The position numbers and the translations under genes were made by a program. Of a stretch of 64,000 bases of DNA, positions 45,425 through 54,469 are shown in pieces. The stretch lies in contig JARLHL010000012.1 in the NCBI GenBank assembly GCA_031292275.1, forward strand, positions 1-64,000, written 5' to 3'. Numbering within the stretch: the first letter of the stretch is position 1; every line of letters begins with the position of its first letter. The DNA comes from Desulfocapsaceae bacterium. Its GTDB lineage: Bacteria; Desulfobacterota; Desulfobulbia; Desulfobulbales; Desulfocapsaceae. The notes beneath the pieces were generated by a model. That model was not told the DNA's origin and did no database searches. It worked only from the letters and a program-made list of their open reading frames with translations.

Positions 45425-45907
45425 ATGAAACATACAATTTCCGTTCTTCTCCAAAACAGACCCGGAGTGCTCTCAAGAGTAACAGGCCTGTTCAGCGGTC
45501 GCGGATTCAATATCGAGAGTCTTTGTGTCGCAGAGACCCTTGAGTCTGACGTTTCCTGCCTCACTCTGGTCACGACCGGGGACAACTTCATCATTGAGCA
45601 GATTACCAAACAGCTGCATAAACTGATCGATGTCATCAAAGTTACGGACATCAGCGATAAAGAGTATGTGGAAAGAGAAATGGTCCTTCTCAGGGTCAAG
45701 GCGGATGCCAACACCCGGGCAGAAGTCCTGCGCGTCGTTGATATCTTTCGCGGCAAGGTCGTTGATGTGAGCCCCAAAAGCTACGCTGTTGAAATTACCG
45801 GTTCTGCCTCCAAGATTCAGGCAGTCATCGATATCCTCCGTCCACTAGGTATTAAAGAAATTGTCCGTACCGGCACCATCGCCATGGCCAGAGCCAATAA
45901 AGGGTAG
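45425..45907 (+). CDS. ilvN: Acetolactate synthase small (regulatory) subunit
   Basis: Protein of 160 residues with an ACT domain at the start (KHTISVLLQNRPGVLSRVTG) that binds valine, and the usual C-terminal half (KVVDVSPKSYAVEITGSA). ATG at 45425 is used because the family begins M-K/R-H-x-I-S-V-L-V and AGGA precedes it; an earlier in-frame ATG at 45392 adds 11 poor residues. ilvC does not follow; the next 365 bases are a gap with a repeat copy, then psd. Confidence 0.96.
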   Translation: MKHTISVLLQNRPGVLSRVTGLFSGRGFNIESLCVAETLESDVSCLTLVTTGDNFIIEQITKQLHKLIDVIKVTDISDKEYVEREMVLLRVKADANTRAEVLRVVDIFRGKVVDVSPKSYAVEITGSASKIQAVIDILRPLGIKEIVRTGTIAMARANKG

Positions 45908-46272
45908 GAGATACAACCTTTTTGTTGTATGATAATAATCTCGAATTATATTGAAGCACCCATTTTATGAAGGTTTCTCAGAAGCAACGGTCCTGCATTA
46001 CGAAGCAAGAAGCCTTCATAATTTATTGTGAGCCGGGTCAAGCCATGCAGCTGCAAGTGAGCGCTTGTTCACACACTTTTTTTGATTTTTGACATGGCAG
46101 CGATTGCGCGGAGTGACTGGGGAGACAGACAGAGCGACGGTTTGACGGCTAACAGAAAATGACTGCTATTTTGACACTCATTTCCCTTGTCTGACTCAAG
46201 TCCGCTGTGTTTTCCAATCCTTCATAGCCACCCGTTAATTGTCTATTCCACTTCTCTTAAAGCAGAAACGAT
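45908..46272 (-). repeat. Gap after ilvN holding inverted repeat copy G
   Basis: About 365 bases. A diverged copy of the dispersed repeat is seen at about 45964-46052: ATGAAGG (45967) and CCTTCAT (46013) form the outer stem, with ACGAAGCAAGAAG inside and AGCCGGGTCAAGCCATGCAG after it. No coding frame is supported. ilvC, which commonly lies here in related genomes, is not present. Confidence 0.5.
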
Positions 46273-46920
46273 ATGATCACTCCTCGAATCCCCATTGCCA
46301 AAGAAGGATATCCGTTTTTAGGCTCGTCAGTTCTGATAACCTTGGTCCTTGCAATACTCGGATATAAATTTTTTACTCTGATTGCCCTGCTCGTCTCTTT
46401 CTTCATCTTATATTTTTTTAGGGATCCGGAACGTTTTATGCCGCGGATTCAGAATGCAATTGTCTGCCCTGCTGATGGCAAGGTTATCATTGCGGAAAAA
46501 GTATTCGACGATAGATTCTTTCACGAATATGTCCACAAGATATCAATATTTATGAATATATTCAACGTTCACGTGAACCGTATTCCACAAAGCGGCATCG
46601 TTGAAAAGATTATCTATACCCCAGGTGAATTCTACTCGGCTGATAGCAGCCGGGGGGGGCTGAGGAATGAGAACTGCGCAACAATTATTACAGGCGAAGA
46701 GGGCCGAAAAATTGCCGTTGTCCAGATAGCCGGACTTATCGCAAGAAGAATTGTCTGCTGGCTCGAGCCCGAAGACACAGTACGCCAAGGTGATCGTTTC
46801 GGCTTAATCCGTTTTGGCTCCAGAGTTGATCTGTATATTCCCGGAAGCGTACAGCTCTCCATCAAAAAAGGAGAAACAGTCCGCGCAGGTGAAACCATAC
46901 TGGGTACGTTTATCCTCTAA
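46273..46920 (+). CDS. psd: Phosphatidylserine decarboxylase, short type
   Basis: Protein of 215 residues of the short (archaeal-type, PSD-A) family, which turns phosphatidylserine into phosphatidylethanolamine. Two membrane segments lie near the N-terminus, then FFRDPERFMPRIQNAIVCPA, the family start motif, and NIFNVHVNRIPQSG with its conserved His. The self-cleavage site is RFGSRVDLYIP, where the Ser of GS becomes the pyruvoyl group. It pairs with pssA downstream, separated by a 190-base gap with a repeat. Confidence 0.95.
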   Translation: MITPRIPIAKEGYPFLGSSVLITLVLAILGYKFFTLIALLVSFFILYFFRDPERFMPRIQNAIVCPADGKVIIAEKVFDDRFFHEYVHKISIFMNIFNVHVNRIPQSGIVEKIIYTPGEFYSADSSRGGLRNENCATIITGEEGRKIAVVQIAGLIARRIVCWLEPEDTVRQGDRFGLIRFGSRVDLYIPGSVQLSIKKGETVRAGETILGTFIL

Positions 46921-47020
46921 CCAGCATGGCTGGACCAGATTGGCCAGCCACAAAAAAACATGAAAGTCTCGTCACTCCGGCAAGGCAATGCCGCCGCTTT
47001 GACGAGACTTTCATATAAAC
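46919..47020 (+). repeat. Dispersed repeat, full copy A
   Basis: CCAGCATGGCTGGACCAGAT then TGGCCAGCCAC, followed by a perfect 15-bp stem: ATGAAAGTCTCGTCA (46960-46974) and TGACGAGACTTTCAT (47000-47014), then ATAAAC. It starts at the stop codon of psd and lies between psd and pssA, so its hairpin will be transcribed if they form one operon. Confidence 0.72.
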
Positions 47021-47112
47021 ATTATTTTGCAGCTTTCCGGAATTTTGCGTATAATAACTAGACGCATCCTCATTGACCGCATATCAACAGCACCTACGGG
47101 AGAGTATTCTCG

Positions 47113-47883
47113 ATGTCAAACACTACCCAGGAAATGAGTTCCAAGTTTCATCCTCTACCCTGCATGTTCACTATTGCCAGTCTTTTTTGTGGTTTTTATT
47201 CCATAGTTGCAGCGATAAAAGGAGATTTCACCGTAGCTGCATATGCAATACTGATTGCCGCTGTATTCGATGGACTTGACGGACGTATAGCCCGTTTGAC
47301 AGGAACCACCAGCACCTTCGGCATGGAACTTGACTCTCTCTGCGACCTGGTTTCTTTCGGTGTTGCACCGGGACTCCTTGCCTATCTCTGGGCCCTGCAG
47401 CCATTCCACCGTTACGGCTGGCTGGCAGGTTTTCTCTATGTCGCAACAACCGCCCTGCGCCTTGCCCGTTTCAACACCCAACATACCGGTACCTCAAAGC
47501 ACTTCGTCGGGCTTCCCTGTCCTGCAGCTGCAGCAATGATTTCCGCAACTGTTCTTTTCAGCCGTCGCCTCGGGTTTGAAGGGACCGTCAATCATATATC
47601 CCTGCTTTTTCTTGTATATATCTTGTCATATCTGATGGTTTCAACTCATCTCTATTTCAGTTTCAAACAAACGAATTCGCAGAAAAGAAAAACCTTCCGT
47701 CTTTTGGTTGGCACGCTTCTACTCTTCACTCTGGTCGCAACGGAACCGGATGTCATGCTCTTTGCCGTCTTTGCCGTGTACATTATCTCCGGCCCCATCT
47801 TTGCCCTGTTCAGACGGGTGAGGAAAATTTTCAAATCTAAAGGCGCAACAGAATCAAATCACCGAAGTGCCCACGACCAATAA
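47113..47883 (+). CDS. pssA: CDP-diacylglycerol--serine O-phosphatidyltransferase
   Basis: Protein of 256 residues with about eight membrane helices that makes phosphatidylserine. The CDP-alcohol phosphotransferase signature (D-x2-D-G-x2-A-R-x8-G-x3-D-x3-D) is read as DGLDGRIARLTGTTSTFGME then LDSLCDL. The C-terminus (KSKGATESNHRSAHDQ) is polar. ATG at 47113 follows GGGAGAG. It works with psd immediately upstream. Confidence 0.95.
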   Translation: MSNTTQEMSSKFHPLPCMFTIASLFCGFYSIVAAIKGDFTVAAYAILIAAVFDGLDGRIARLTGTTSTFGMELDSLCDLVSFGVAPGLLAYLWALQPFHRYGWLAGFLYVATTALRLARFNTQHTGTSKHFVGLPCPAAAAMISATVLFSRRLGFEGTVNHISLLFLVYILSYLMVSTHLYFSFKQTNSQKRKTFRLLVGTLLLFTLVATEPDVMLFAVFAVYIISGPIFALFRRVRKIFKSKGATESNHRSAHDQ

Positions 47884-48056
47884 ATTTTGCTGGATTTGCT
47901 GCCTGCTCCAGGCTACCACTTCATGATGCAAGACCTCCATTTCAAACCAGCAGCGCTGGAGGTCTATGGGTATCCGGCTCTTGGCCGCATATCGCAGATT
48001 TTTCTCTTTTCATCATGTCATTTGATTGCCGCCCGCTTTATAATCTGGTATTTTCA

Positions 48057-48076
48057 CATTCTTTCAGGAAAGAATG
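48057..48076. repeat. 9-bp palindrome upstream of asd
   Basis: CATTCTTTC and GAAAGAATG are perfect complements with a two-base centre. It lies 72 bases before the asd start and could be an operator, or a short hairpin in the leader. No T-run follows. Confidence 0.45.
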
Positions 48077-48148
48077 AAGCGTCGAACAAGGCATCCATCA
48101 GTTATTTGATACCAGGGTACATATCGTTGTTATAATAAGGAAATTGTG

Positions 48149-49177
48149 ATGAAAGAAAAAAAATTGAAATATAATGTTGCGGTTGTTGGTGCTACAGGAG
48201 CCGTAGGCGGGGCTATGCTGAGTGTCCTTGAACGGAGAAATTTTCCGATTAATGAGATCAGACTGCTTGCCTCAGAGCGTTCTCTTGGCAAAAAACTGAT
48301 GTTTTGCGGGACAGAGGTGGCAGTTCAGGTCCTCACCAAGGACTCTTTCAAAGGTATTGATATAGCTCTTTTCTCAGCCGGGGCATCCAGATCCCTTGAA
48401 TTTGCACCGGCCGCTGCCGCGAGTGGAGCGGTTGTAGTCGACAACTCAAGCGCCTTTCGAATGGACCCCGAGATTCCTCTCGTGGTACCTGAAGTAAACC
48501 TTCACGCAATCAAGCAGTATACAAAACGGGGTATAATTGCAAATCCGAATTGTTCAACCATTCAGATGCTGGTTGCTCTCAAACCTCTATATGACAAAGT
48601 TGGAATCAAACGTATAGTGGTATCCACATATCAGGCCGTCTCCGGCACCGGGGCCAAAGCCATTGAGGAACTGCAAACACAGATACAGGACTACGCGTCA
48701 GGAAAGACGATGTCAGCCAAGGTATATCCTCACCAGATTGCGTTTAACTGCCTTCCGCAGATCGACAGTTTTCTGGAAAACGGCTATACTAAAGAAGAGA
48801 TGAAAATGGTCAATGAGACCAGAAAGATCTTCGAGGATTCCAGCATAGGCGTAACGGCCACCGCCGTAAGGGTCCCGGTTTATTTTGGGCATTCCGAGGC
48901 TGTCAATGTCGAAACCAAAAAGAAAATTACAGCGCAGGAGGTCAAGGACCTTTTAGCCCAGTCCCCTGGAGTACAGCTCGTTGATGATCCTCAGAAGGGA
49001 CAATATCCGCTCGCCATTGATTGTGTAGGAAAATTCGAAACAATGGTCGGACGCATCCGTGAAGATGAGTCCATCGAGAAAGGCATAAACCTCTGGGTTG
49101 TATCCGACAATATATTGAAAGGAGCAGCCTTGAATGCCGTGCAGATCGCAGAGCATTTAATCTCCCAATACATTTAA
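48149..49177 (+). CDS. asd: Aspartate-semialdehyde dehydrogenase
   Basis: Protein of 342 residues that reduces aspartyl phosphate in the lysine, threonine, methionine and diaminopimelate route. The NADP site is VAVVGATGAVGGAMLSVLER, the active Cys is in NPNCSTIQM, and VSTYQAVSGTGAKAIEEL and VRVPVYFGHSEAVNV match the family. ATG at 48149 follows AAGG; GTG one codon earlier is possible. It lies after pssA. Confidence 0.96.
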   Translation: MKEKKLKYNVAVVGATGAVGGAMLSVLERRNFPINEIRLLASERSLGKKLMFCGTEVAVQVLTKDSFKGIDIALFSAGASRSLEFAPAAAASGAVVVDNSSAFRMDPEIPLVVPEVNLHAIKQYTKRGIIANPNCSTIQMLVALKPLYDKVGIKRIVVSTYQAVSGTGAKAIEELQTQIQDYASGKTMSAKVYPHQIAFNCLPQIDSFLENGYTKEEMKMVNETRKIFEDSSIGVTATAVRVPVYFGHSEAVNVETKKKITAQEVKDLLAQSPGVQLVDDPQKGQYPLAIDCVGKFETMVGRIREDESIEKGINLWVVSDNILKGAALNAVQIAEHLISQYI

Positions 49178-49224
49178 GCTTTCTATCTGCTTACGTATTT
49201 TATCTTTTGGAAACGTAAACTCCA

Positions 49225-49848
49225 TTGCGCATCATAAGCGGACACGCCAGAGGTCTGAAACTGAAGGCTCCACATGGACAGGCAATACGTCCGACTTCGG
49301 ACAGGGCCAAAGAGGCCCTGTTCAGCATCATTGGATATCAGGTCAGAGAGGCTTTTGTGCTTGATCTCTTTGCGGGCACGGGTGCTCTCGGGCTTGAAGC
49401 GCTCAGTCGGGGGGCGAGGCATGTCACCTTTGTCGATAAGAGCCCGGATGCACTTATGTTGATAAAGATGAACATAGCGCTCTTCCAGAAGTCCATTTTT
49501 CCTGATTCGAGCAGGGTCCCTCCTTTAAAAGACCAGCACTACTCCCGCTGCAAACTGCCTGTGTCGCTTTGCAACTGCGATCTCACGAGAGATGATTTTT
49601 TCAATAAGAGAGAGCGGATCGCCTCACAACCCTTTTTTGATCTGATTTTTCTCGACCCTCCTTATGAAAAAGGTTTATGCTTTCAGACACTTACATATAT
49701 TGACAAGTGTACAATCCTCGCAGAAAACGGACTCATCATCGCTGAAGACCGTGCCGAAGTTCTACTGCCTGACACCTTCGACACGCTGAGACTTGTCAAT
49801 AGGCGCCGCTACGGAGATGCCGGTTTCTGGTTTTATAATATGAAGTAA
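49225..49848 (+). CDS. rsmD: 16S rRNA (guanine966-N2)-methyltransferase
   Basis: Protein of 207 residues. It starts with the family's RIISGHARGLKLKAP using a TTG start, then TSDRAKEALFSIIG, VLDLFAGTGALGLEALSRGA (SAM site) and FDLIFLDPPYEKGL, the catalytic D/N-P-P-Y. It methylates guanine 966 in 16S rRNA. coaD follows, the usual rsmD-coaD pair. Confidence 0.93.
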   Translation: MRIISGHARGLKLKAPHGQAIRPTSDRAKEALFSIIGYQVREAFVLDLFAGTGALGLEALSRGARHVTFVDKSPDALMLIKMNIALFQKSIFPDSSRVPPLKDQHYSRCKLPVSLCNCDLTRDDFFNKRERIASQPFFDLIFLDPPYEKGLCFQTLTYIDKCTILAENGLIIAEDRAEVLLPDTFDTLRLVNRRRYGDAGFWFYNMK

Positions 49849-49902
49849 TTCCTGTAACTAATCCATAAGGGTACAGAACTCAACCACCTCTCTTTCTGAA
49901 GA

Positions 49903-50424
49903 ATGACCATGAAAACCCACGACCATCATTCAATAGCCATTTACCCCGGCACATTCGACCCCATCACCATGGGTCATCTTGATATTGTAGATCGCGCTTT
50001 GAACTTTTTTGATAAAATCATTATCGCCACTGCGATTAATCCGGGGAAGAAGCCCTTATTCACCCTGGAAGAACGTCAATATATGATCAAAAAATGTTTT
50101 CCGGATGATTACTCTCGAATTGAAATAGACACCGTTTCCGGCCTGCTTGTCGATTACGCGCTCCAGAAAAAGGCCAAGGCTATAATTCGCGGCCTCCGCG
50201 CAGTTTCGGACTTTGATTACGAATTCCAGATGGCCCTGATAAACCGAAAACTTATCAGAGATGTGGATACTCTTTTCCTGATGTCAAGTTTGCGATGGAT
50301 ATATATCAGTTCGTCAATCATTAAGGATGCTGCCAGACATGGAGGCGACATCAGCGAACTCGTGCCAGAGCATGTTGATAGAATGCTGAAGGAGAAATTC
50401 TCTCAGAATCTTTTAAAAAAATAA
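49903..50424 (+). CDS. coaD: Phosphopantetheine adenylyltransferase
   Basis: Protein of 173 residues that makes dephospho-CoA from phosphopantetheine and ATP. The nucleotidyltransferase motif is YPGTFDPITMGHLDIVDRAL (T/H-x-G-H), with RGLRAVSDFDYEFQMALIN and ISSSIIKDAARHGGDISELV (family I-S-S-T/S-x-x-R/K). The start is ATG at 49903 or 49909. It ends 84 bases from the convergent large acidic protein gene, with a terminator between. Confidence 0.95.
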   Translation: MTMKTHDHHSIAIYPGTFDPITMGHLDIVDRALNFFDKIIIATAINPGKKPLFTLEERQYMIKKCFPDDYSRIEIDTVSGLLVDYALQKKAKAIIRGLRAVSDFDYEFQMALINRKLIRDVDTLFLMSSLRWIYISSSIIKDAARHGGDISELVPEHVDRMLKEKFSQNLLKK

Positions 50425-50454
50425 GGTGGTCATCCCTCAAGGATGACCACCTTA
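50422..50454. terminator. Bidirectional terminator between coaD and the large acidic protein gene
   Basis: TAAGGTGGTCATCC and GGATGACCACCTTA form a perfect 14-bp stem with a five-base loop. On the minus strand it is followed by TTTTTTT, so it ends the roadblock-GTPase operon; for coaD on the plus strand it starts at the stop codon and has a weaker downstream T-run (ATTTTTT). Confidence 0.9.
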
Positions 50455-50506
50455 TGCTGAAAACCATTTTTTCAGAAAGACATTGCGATCAGGCAAGAGA
50501 GAATGC

Positions 50507-53500
50507 CTACTTTTGCTGCTGACGAAGGACCTCTCTTATTTGATCCCCCAGGGATTGACGCAACACCTCAAGCTCGTTGCGCACAATTCTAACAACGGTC
50601 TCAGCATCAAGCTGGTCAACCGAAGGCTGACCAGCTCTTTTGTGCGACATGTCCTGAGTAACACCAGGAACAGTTCCATCATCCTTACTCTTTGCAGTCC
50701 TTGCCGCATCGTGGTTGCCGTTGCCTTTTTGGATCAGCATTTTCTGTTGCCAAGACAAAACTTTCGAAGTTTCTGCCAGGATACTTTCCTGAACACTCTC
50801 GCTTCGAGATCCAGGAATCCTCGCCATCTCCAGTTTGTTAAAAACAGACAAGAGAAGTCCGTAGGCCTCCAGGCTGGCCTCAAATCGGTGTGTGTCTATA
50901 AACTGGGCGACAATAGTAATGAGCTGTAAAAAAGTCTTTTCGATCGGCTTGTCCATCCATTCACTGTTAAGCCGACTAATTTCATTAAACAAATTTTCAA
51001 GAATACGGCTTTCTGCCCCCTGACCAAGTGAGGTTATACACCCTCCCAAGATTGAGAGGCTTTCATCTTTTTGCCCCGCAGTCCCAAACAGGGTGAAGTC
51101 GTTTTGCGACAATTCATCGCGAATTTTTTCAAAGGCGGGCTCATTGCCCACAGCAAGCAACTGTGAGCCCCTCGCCTGTTGCTTCTCCGGAATGAGTTCC
51201 TGCACAGCTTCAAAACTTTGACCGAATATTTCAGAAGATCTGGAGGATTCCACCCCTTCATTCGCGGCTTTGATTTCCTTGTCGTTTCCGGCCTGAAAGT
51301 CATCCTGCTCAATAAAATATTTATTAAATTCTTCTTCTATTTCATCAATAAAGGTCTGTTCTTCAGTCTTTGTATCAGTAATTTCATCTTCATCAACCGC
51401 TTCGAAAACGACTTCTGCCGCAGCCTCCCCCGCAGAGGCTGCCTCCGGTACAGAATAAATATCTTCTTCGTCAAACTCGACACCCTCGATATATTCGATG
51501 AAGTCCTCATCTTCCTGCAGAACTGAAGGAGCATTCAGAGCTTCTTCGGCAATGAGATTTGCAGAAGATTCTGCTCTTCTTTCAGGCGTTGAGTCAAAAC
51601 CAACATCCTTGCCTGAAATGGAGGCAGTTGTATCGTCAACTGCCGAAAATATTACAGACTCATCCTCAATGTCTGCATTGAAGGACTCCACTCCCAACTG
51701 TTCCTCAACCGGTGTCTCTGGAACTCCGGCTTCAAAAAACTCAACAAGATGATCCTCACACTCATCAGCCATTATCTGCAGGAACTCTTCCTCTTCAGCA
51801 GGTCCGTCTTTCCCAAAATCATCTTCGGCGTTTTCGGTCAAACCATGAGCATGCCCTGAATCATGATATGAGAAGGCCCCGGATTCGGGTGCATCCCCAT
51901 CTTCGACATAAAGATCACGCAATGGCTCATCAATCCATTCAGAATCAGGCGAGAATTCATCTTCAGCCATTAAGGCTGTCCCAGTGGTATCTTCTCCGAT
52001 CTTTTCAGCAAGATCCACTACGGTCGTTTCCGGCATGACCAGAGGAACACTGGTTCCCGGCATGCCTTCTGCATCATCACCGAAAAACTCTTTTAAACGT
52101 TTTTCAATACCTGCCAATTCATCCTGCGGTGTAAGATTTTTCTCCGCCTGAAACTCAGATACATCATCATGAGCGAACAATGCCGGTGCGAGCTCTTCAT
52201 TTTCAAAAGGCAATGGTTCTTCAGTTAAATCGTCATCAGCTTCCGTCTCAACATCCACACCCTGAAGAAGTACGGAGACATTTACCGGGGTCTCCTTTTC
52301 TCCAATACCAATCCCTTCCTGAGTTTGATCCGGGTGAGGGGGGGAGAATGCCTCCGTTTTATCAGGTAGAGAAGAAGTCAAAGCCTCTTCATCCCGGATT
52401 TCCGCATAATTTTCACTCAATGCCGGTGCCGGCTCAGAACCTTCATGCGGTAAGGCTTCTTCATTGGAATCATCATCGGCTTCCGTCTCGACATCCACAC
52501 CCTTTAGGGCCTGTTCTTCACTCGTCTGTTCAGCCTGGGCTCTTGGCGATTCATCGCCGAAAAGTCCATTCAGGCGAGATTCCATTTCATCGACCAGATC
52601 AGTTTTATTTTCTTCATCTTCGTGAATCGGATGGTCTACAATCTCGACCGCATTAACTTCAGCATCACCGAAAAAGCTCGAGATCTTCCCATCAACTTTC
52701 TCTTTCTCCTGATAATCCAAGGACGCATCCCCTTCATCTTCTCTAAATCCATGGATATCTTCCGGAAGATCGGCAAAGGCAGGAACAATCTCGTCATCAG
52801 AAGAGTATTTTGAAGTAAGATCATCCTCGTCTGAACAGTTTTCCTCCGCTATGGCCTCAGGTGAAATTGTCGGAGCAATTATTGCTTTAAAGGCATTGAA
52901 TTTATCTACCTCCGGCAACAAGACTCTTTTCTCTTCATCGCCTGTCAAACCGTTATTGACTATTTTTTCCAGACTCAAGAAGAAAGAGTGAAGAAGTTTA
53001 AAAGCATCAACATGGGCATTACTTTTCTTCAGGTTGATATATGCACCAAGCGCTGCAATACCTTGCAGAATAATCAATTTAGCCTTGCTGCTGCTAAACC
53101 TCTTTTCAAGATTTCTTACTTCCTCACCTAGATTGATCAATTCATTTTCGGTTATTTCCCAGTCCATTCCGAAAATTATTGCCTTCAATTTCAATAAGGG
53201 ATCATCATTCTCCAAATCTGCCGGCCGACTCGCAACATCCAATGCGGTTCCGACATCCTGCGGATATTCATTACCGGATTTTTCAGTCTGGCCTCGCTCA
53301 CCGGAACGACTTATTTGTTTTTTAAATTTTTCAAATTTTTCGACATCTTCCATCAAAATGCCTTTCTTCTCACTTTCCGACATTGAGGAGGTCGATACAA
53401 TTTTTTCAAGGTTGGAATAAAATCGCAGAAGAAGTTTAATGGAATTGGGATTTGCGTTTGCCTTTTCCTTGTAAATATAGCGGCTTATCTTCTCAAGGGC

Positions 53501-53758
53501 CTGTACATACACGAGATTAATCTTATCATTGGCCCAGATGTCTTTCAGATCAAGAAGCTCGACATTAAATTGCCGCAGGATATCATCCGTAATCTCCCAA
53601 TCGATGGATAAAATAAGCTCCTTGAGACGCGAAATTGGTGATTCCGCATCACTCAAAAATTCGAAGAGGTCAACATTGCCAGTCTGCAAAGAGCCGTCAT
53701 ACTCGTCCATACCAACGGTTAAATCATCGTCATATTGACTTCCTGTATGCTGTTCCAC
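50507..53758 (-). CDS. Large acidic protein with three helical repeats, partner of the MglA-like GTPase
   Basis: Protein of 1083 residues that I cannot place in a known family. Two homologous helical repeats of about 105 residues lie at 41-150 and 187-293; each has LKELILSIDWEITDDILRQF-like and LLRFYSNLEKIV-like helices and ends in EKKGILMEDVEKFEKFK-like text. A third, more diverged copy is at about 903-1006 (LFNEISRLNSEWMDKPIEKT to ILAETSKVLSWQQK). The middle (about 300-900) is very acidic and probably unstructured, with a duplicated segment GVDVETEADDDSNEEALP / GVDVETEADDDLTEEPLP. The C-terminus is a coiled coil. No membrane segment or signal peptide. It is the last gene of the operon with the GTPase (12 bases upstream) and the roadblock protein. 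Confidence 0.82.
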   Translation of the reverse strand: MEQHTGSQYDDDLTVGMDEYDGSLQTGNVDLFEFLSDAESPISRLKELILSIDWEITDDILRQFNVELLDLKDIWANDKINLVYVQALEKISRYIYKEKANANPNSIKLLLRFYSNLEKIVSTSSMSESEKKGILMEDVEKFEKFKKQISRSGERGQTEKSGNEYPQDVGTALDVASRPADLENDDPLLKLKAIIFGMDWEITENELINLGEEVRNLEKRFSSSKAKLIILQGIAALGAYINLKKSNAHVDAFKLLHSFFLSLEKIVNNGLTGDEEKRVLLPEVDKFNAFKAIIAPTISPEAIAEENCSDEDDLTSKYSSDDEIVPAFADLPEDIHGFREDEGDASLDYQEKEKVDGKISSFFGDAEVNAVEIVDHPIHEDEENKTDLVDEMESRLNGLFGDESPRAQAEQTSEEQALKGVDVETEADDDSNEEALPHEGSEPAPALSENYAEIRDEEALTSSLPDKTEAFSPPHPDQTQEGIGIGEKETPVNVSVLLQGVDVETEADDDLTEEPLPFENEELAPALFAHDDVSEFQAEKNLTPQDELAGIEKRLKEFFGDDAEGMPGTSVPLVMPETTVVDLAEKIGEDTTGTALMAEDEFSPDSEWIDEPLRDLYVEDGDAPESGAFSYHDSGHAHGLTENAEDDFGKDGPAEEEEFLQIMADECEDHLVEFFEAGVPETPVEEQLGVESFNADIEDESVIFSAVDDTTASISGKDVGFDSTPERRAESSANLIAEEALNAPSVLQEDEDFIEYIEGVEFDEEDIYSVPEAASAGEAAAEVVFEAVDEDEITDTKTEEQTFIDEIEEEFNKYFIEQDDFQAGNDKEIKAANEGVESSRSSEIFGQSFEAVQELIPEKQQARGSQLLAVGNEPAFEKIRDELSQNDFTLFGTAGQKDESLSILGGCITSLGQGAESRILENLFNEISRLNSEWMDKPIEKTFLQLITIVAQFIDTHRFEASLEAYGLLLSVFNKLEMARIPGSRSESVQESILAETSKVLSWQQKMLIQKGNGNHDAARTAKSKDDGTVPGVTQDMSHKRAGQPSVDQLDAETVVRIVRNELEVLRQSLGDQIREVLRQQQK

Positions 53759-53770
53759 CCTGTCTTCTCT

Positions 53771-54376
53771 CTAAAGTAATTTTTTCTGAATTGAGACAAC
53801 TGTTGATGAAATTATCTTCTTCAGTGTCGCCGCGACATTGTACCCTTTGATTGCGCTGGCCTCAAAATAAGGGACCTTCAATCTGCTGTTTAAATCCTTT
53901 TGCAACACAGAAGTGGGCAGAATCGGAATACCATGCTCTTGCAGATCGACCTTGTTATACTGCATAACCAGTGGAATATTAAAAATACTTTCCTTATAGG
54001 ACTGTAAATTTTCATGGAGCTGGTTCAGCGATCTGATATTTTTTTCCCGCTGTTTTTCCATGGCATCGGCAACAAAAACAATCCCATCGACGCCCCTCAA
54101 TACAAGCTTTCTGGTGGCATTGTATTTAACCTGCCCCGGAACCGTATAGAGCTGAATTTTTATATCATATCCCTTTATCTGCCCCATATCAAACGGAAGG
54201 AAATCAAAGAAGAGAGTCCTGTCACCATGGGTTTTAAGGCTCACCATCTCAGATACGATCTGTTTTCGGTAGGTGCTGTTTATATACTCAAGATTTGTGG
54301 TCTTACCACCGCGCCCAGGCCCGTAATATACTATTTTTACCTGGACAATTTTGTCTTTCAAGTTGATGAAACTCAA
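53771..54376 (-). CDS. MglA-like small GTPase
   Basis: Protein of 201 residues of the bacterial Ras-like MglA/SofG group, which controls polarity, pili or gliding. Motifs: P-loop YYGPGRGGKTTNLEYI (MglA itself has G-L-C/S-G-K-T), switch region TLFFDFLPFDMG with the MglA-type insertion, G3 YTVPGQVKYNATRKL (Gln present), G4 YNKVDL and G5 EASAIKG. Arg in GRGG replaces the small residue of MglA. A roadblock protein gene lies directly upstream, as MglB does for MglA, though order and partner differ. It would be a GTP-driven switch at the membrane or cell pole. Confidence 0.93.
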   Translation of the reverse strand: MSFINLKDKIVQVKIVYYGPGRGGKTTNLEYINSTYRKQIVSEMVSLKTHGDRTLFFDFLPFDMGQIKGYDIKIQLYTVPGQVKYNATRKLVLRGVDGIVFVADAMEKQREKNIRSLNQLHENLQSYKESIFNIPLVMQYNKVDLQEHGIPILPTSVLQKDLNSRLKVPYFEASAIKGYNVAATLKKIISSTVVSIQKKLL

Positions 54377-54469
54377 TTCACAACCCCCGTCATGCTCATA
54401 TTATCAGATGTTAATCGGGTCAGTACCCCTCTCCGACGGCTGCATCCCGTCAAATGCAAGGAGAAATCG

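Noticed and set aside
48102-48136. Promoter TTGATA - 19 bases - TATAAT just before asd
   Set aside because: The -10 box would end 12 bases before the start codon, leaving almost no leader and overlapping the ribosome binding site.
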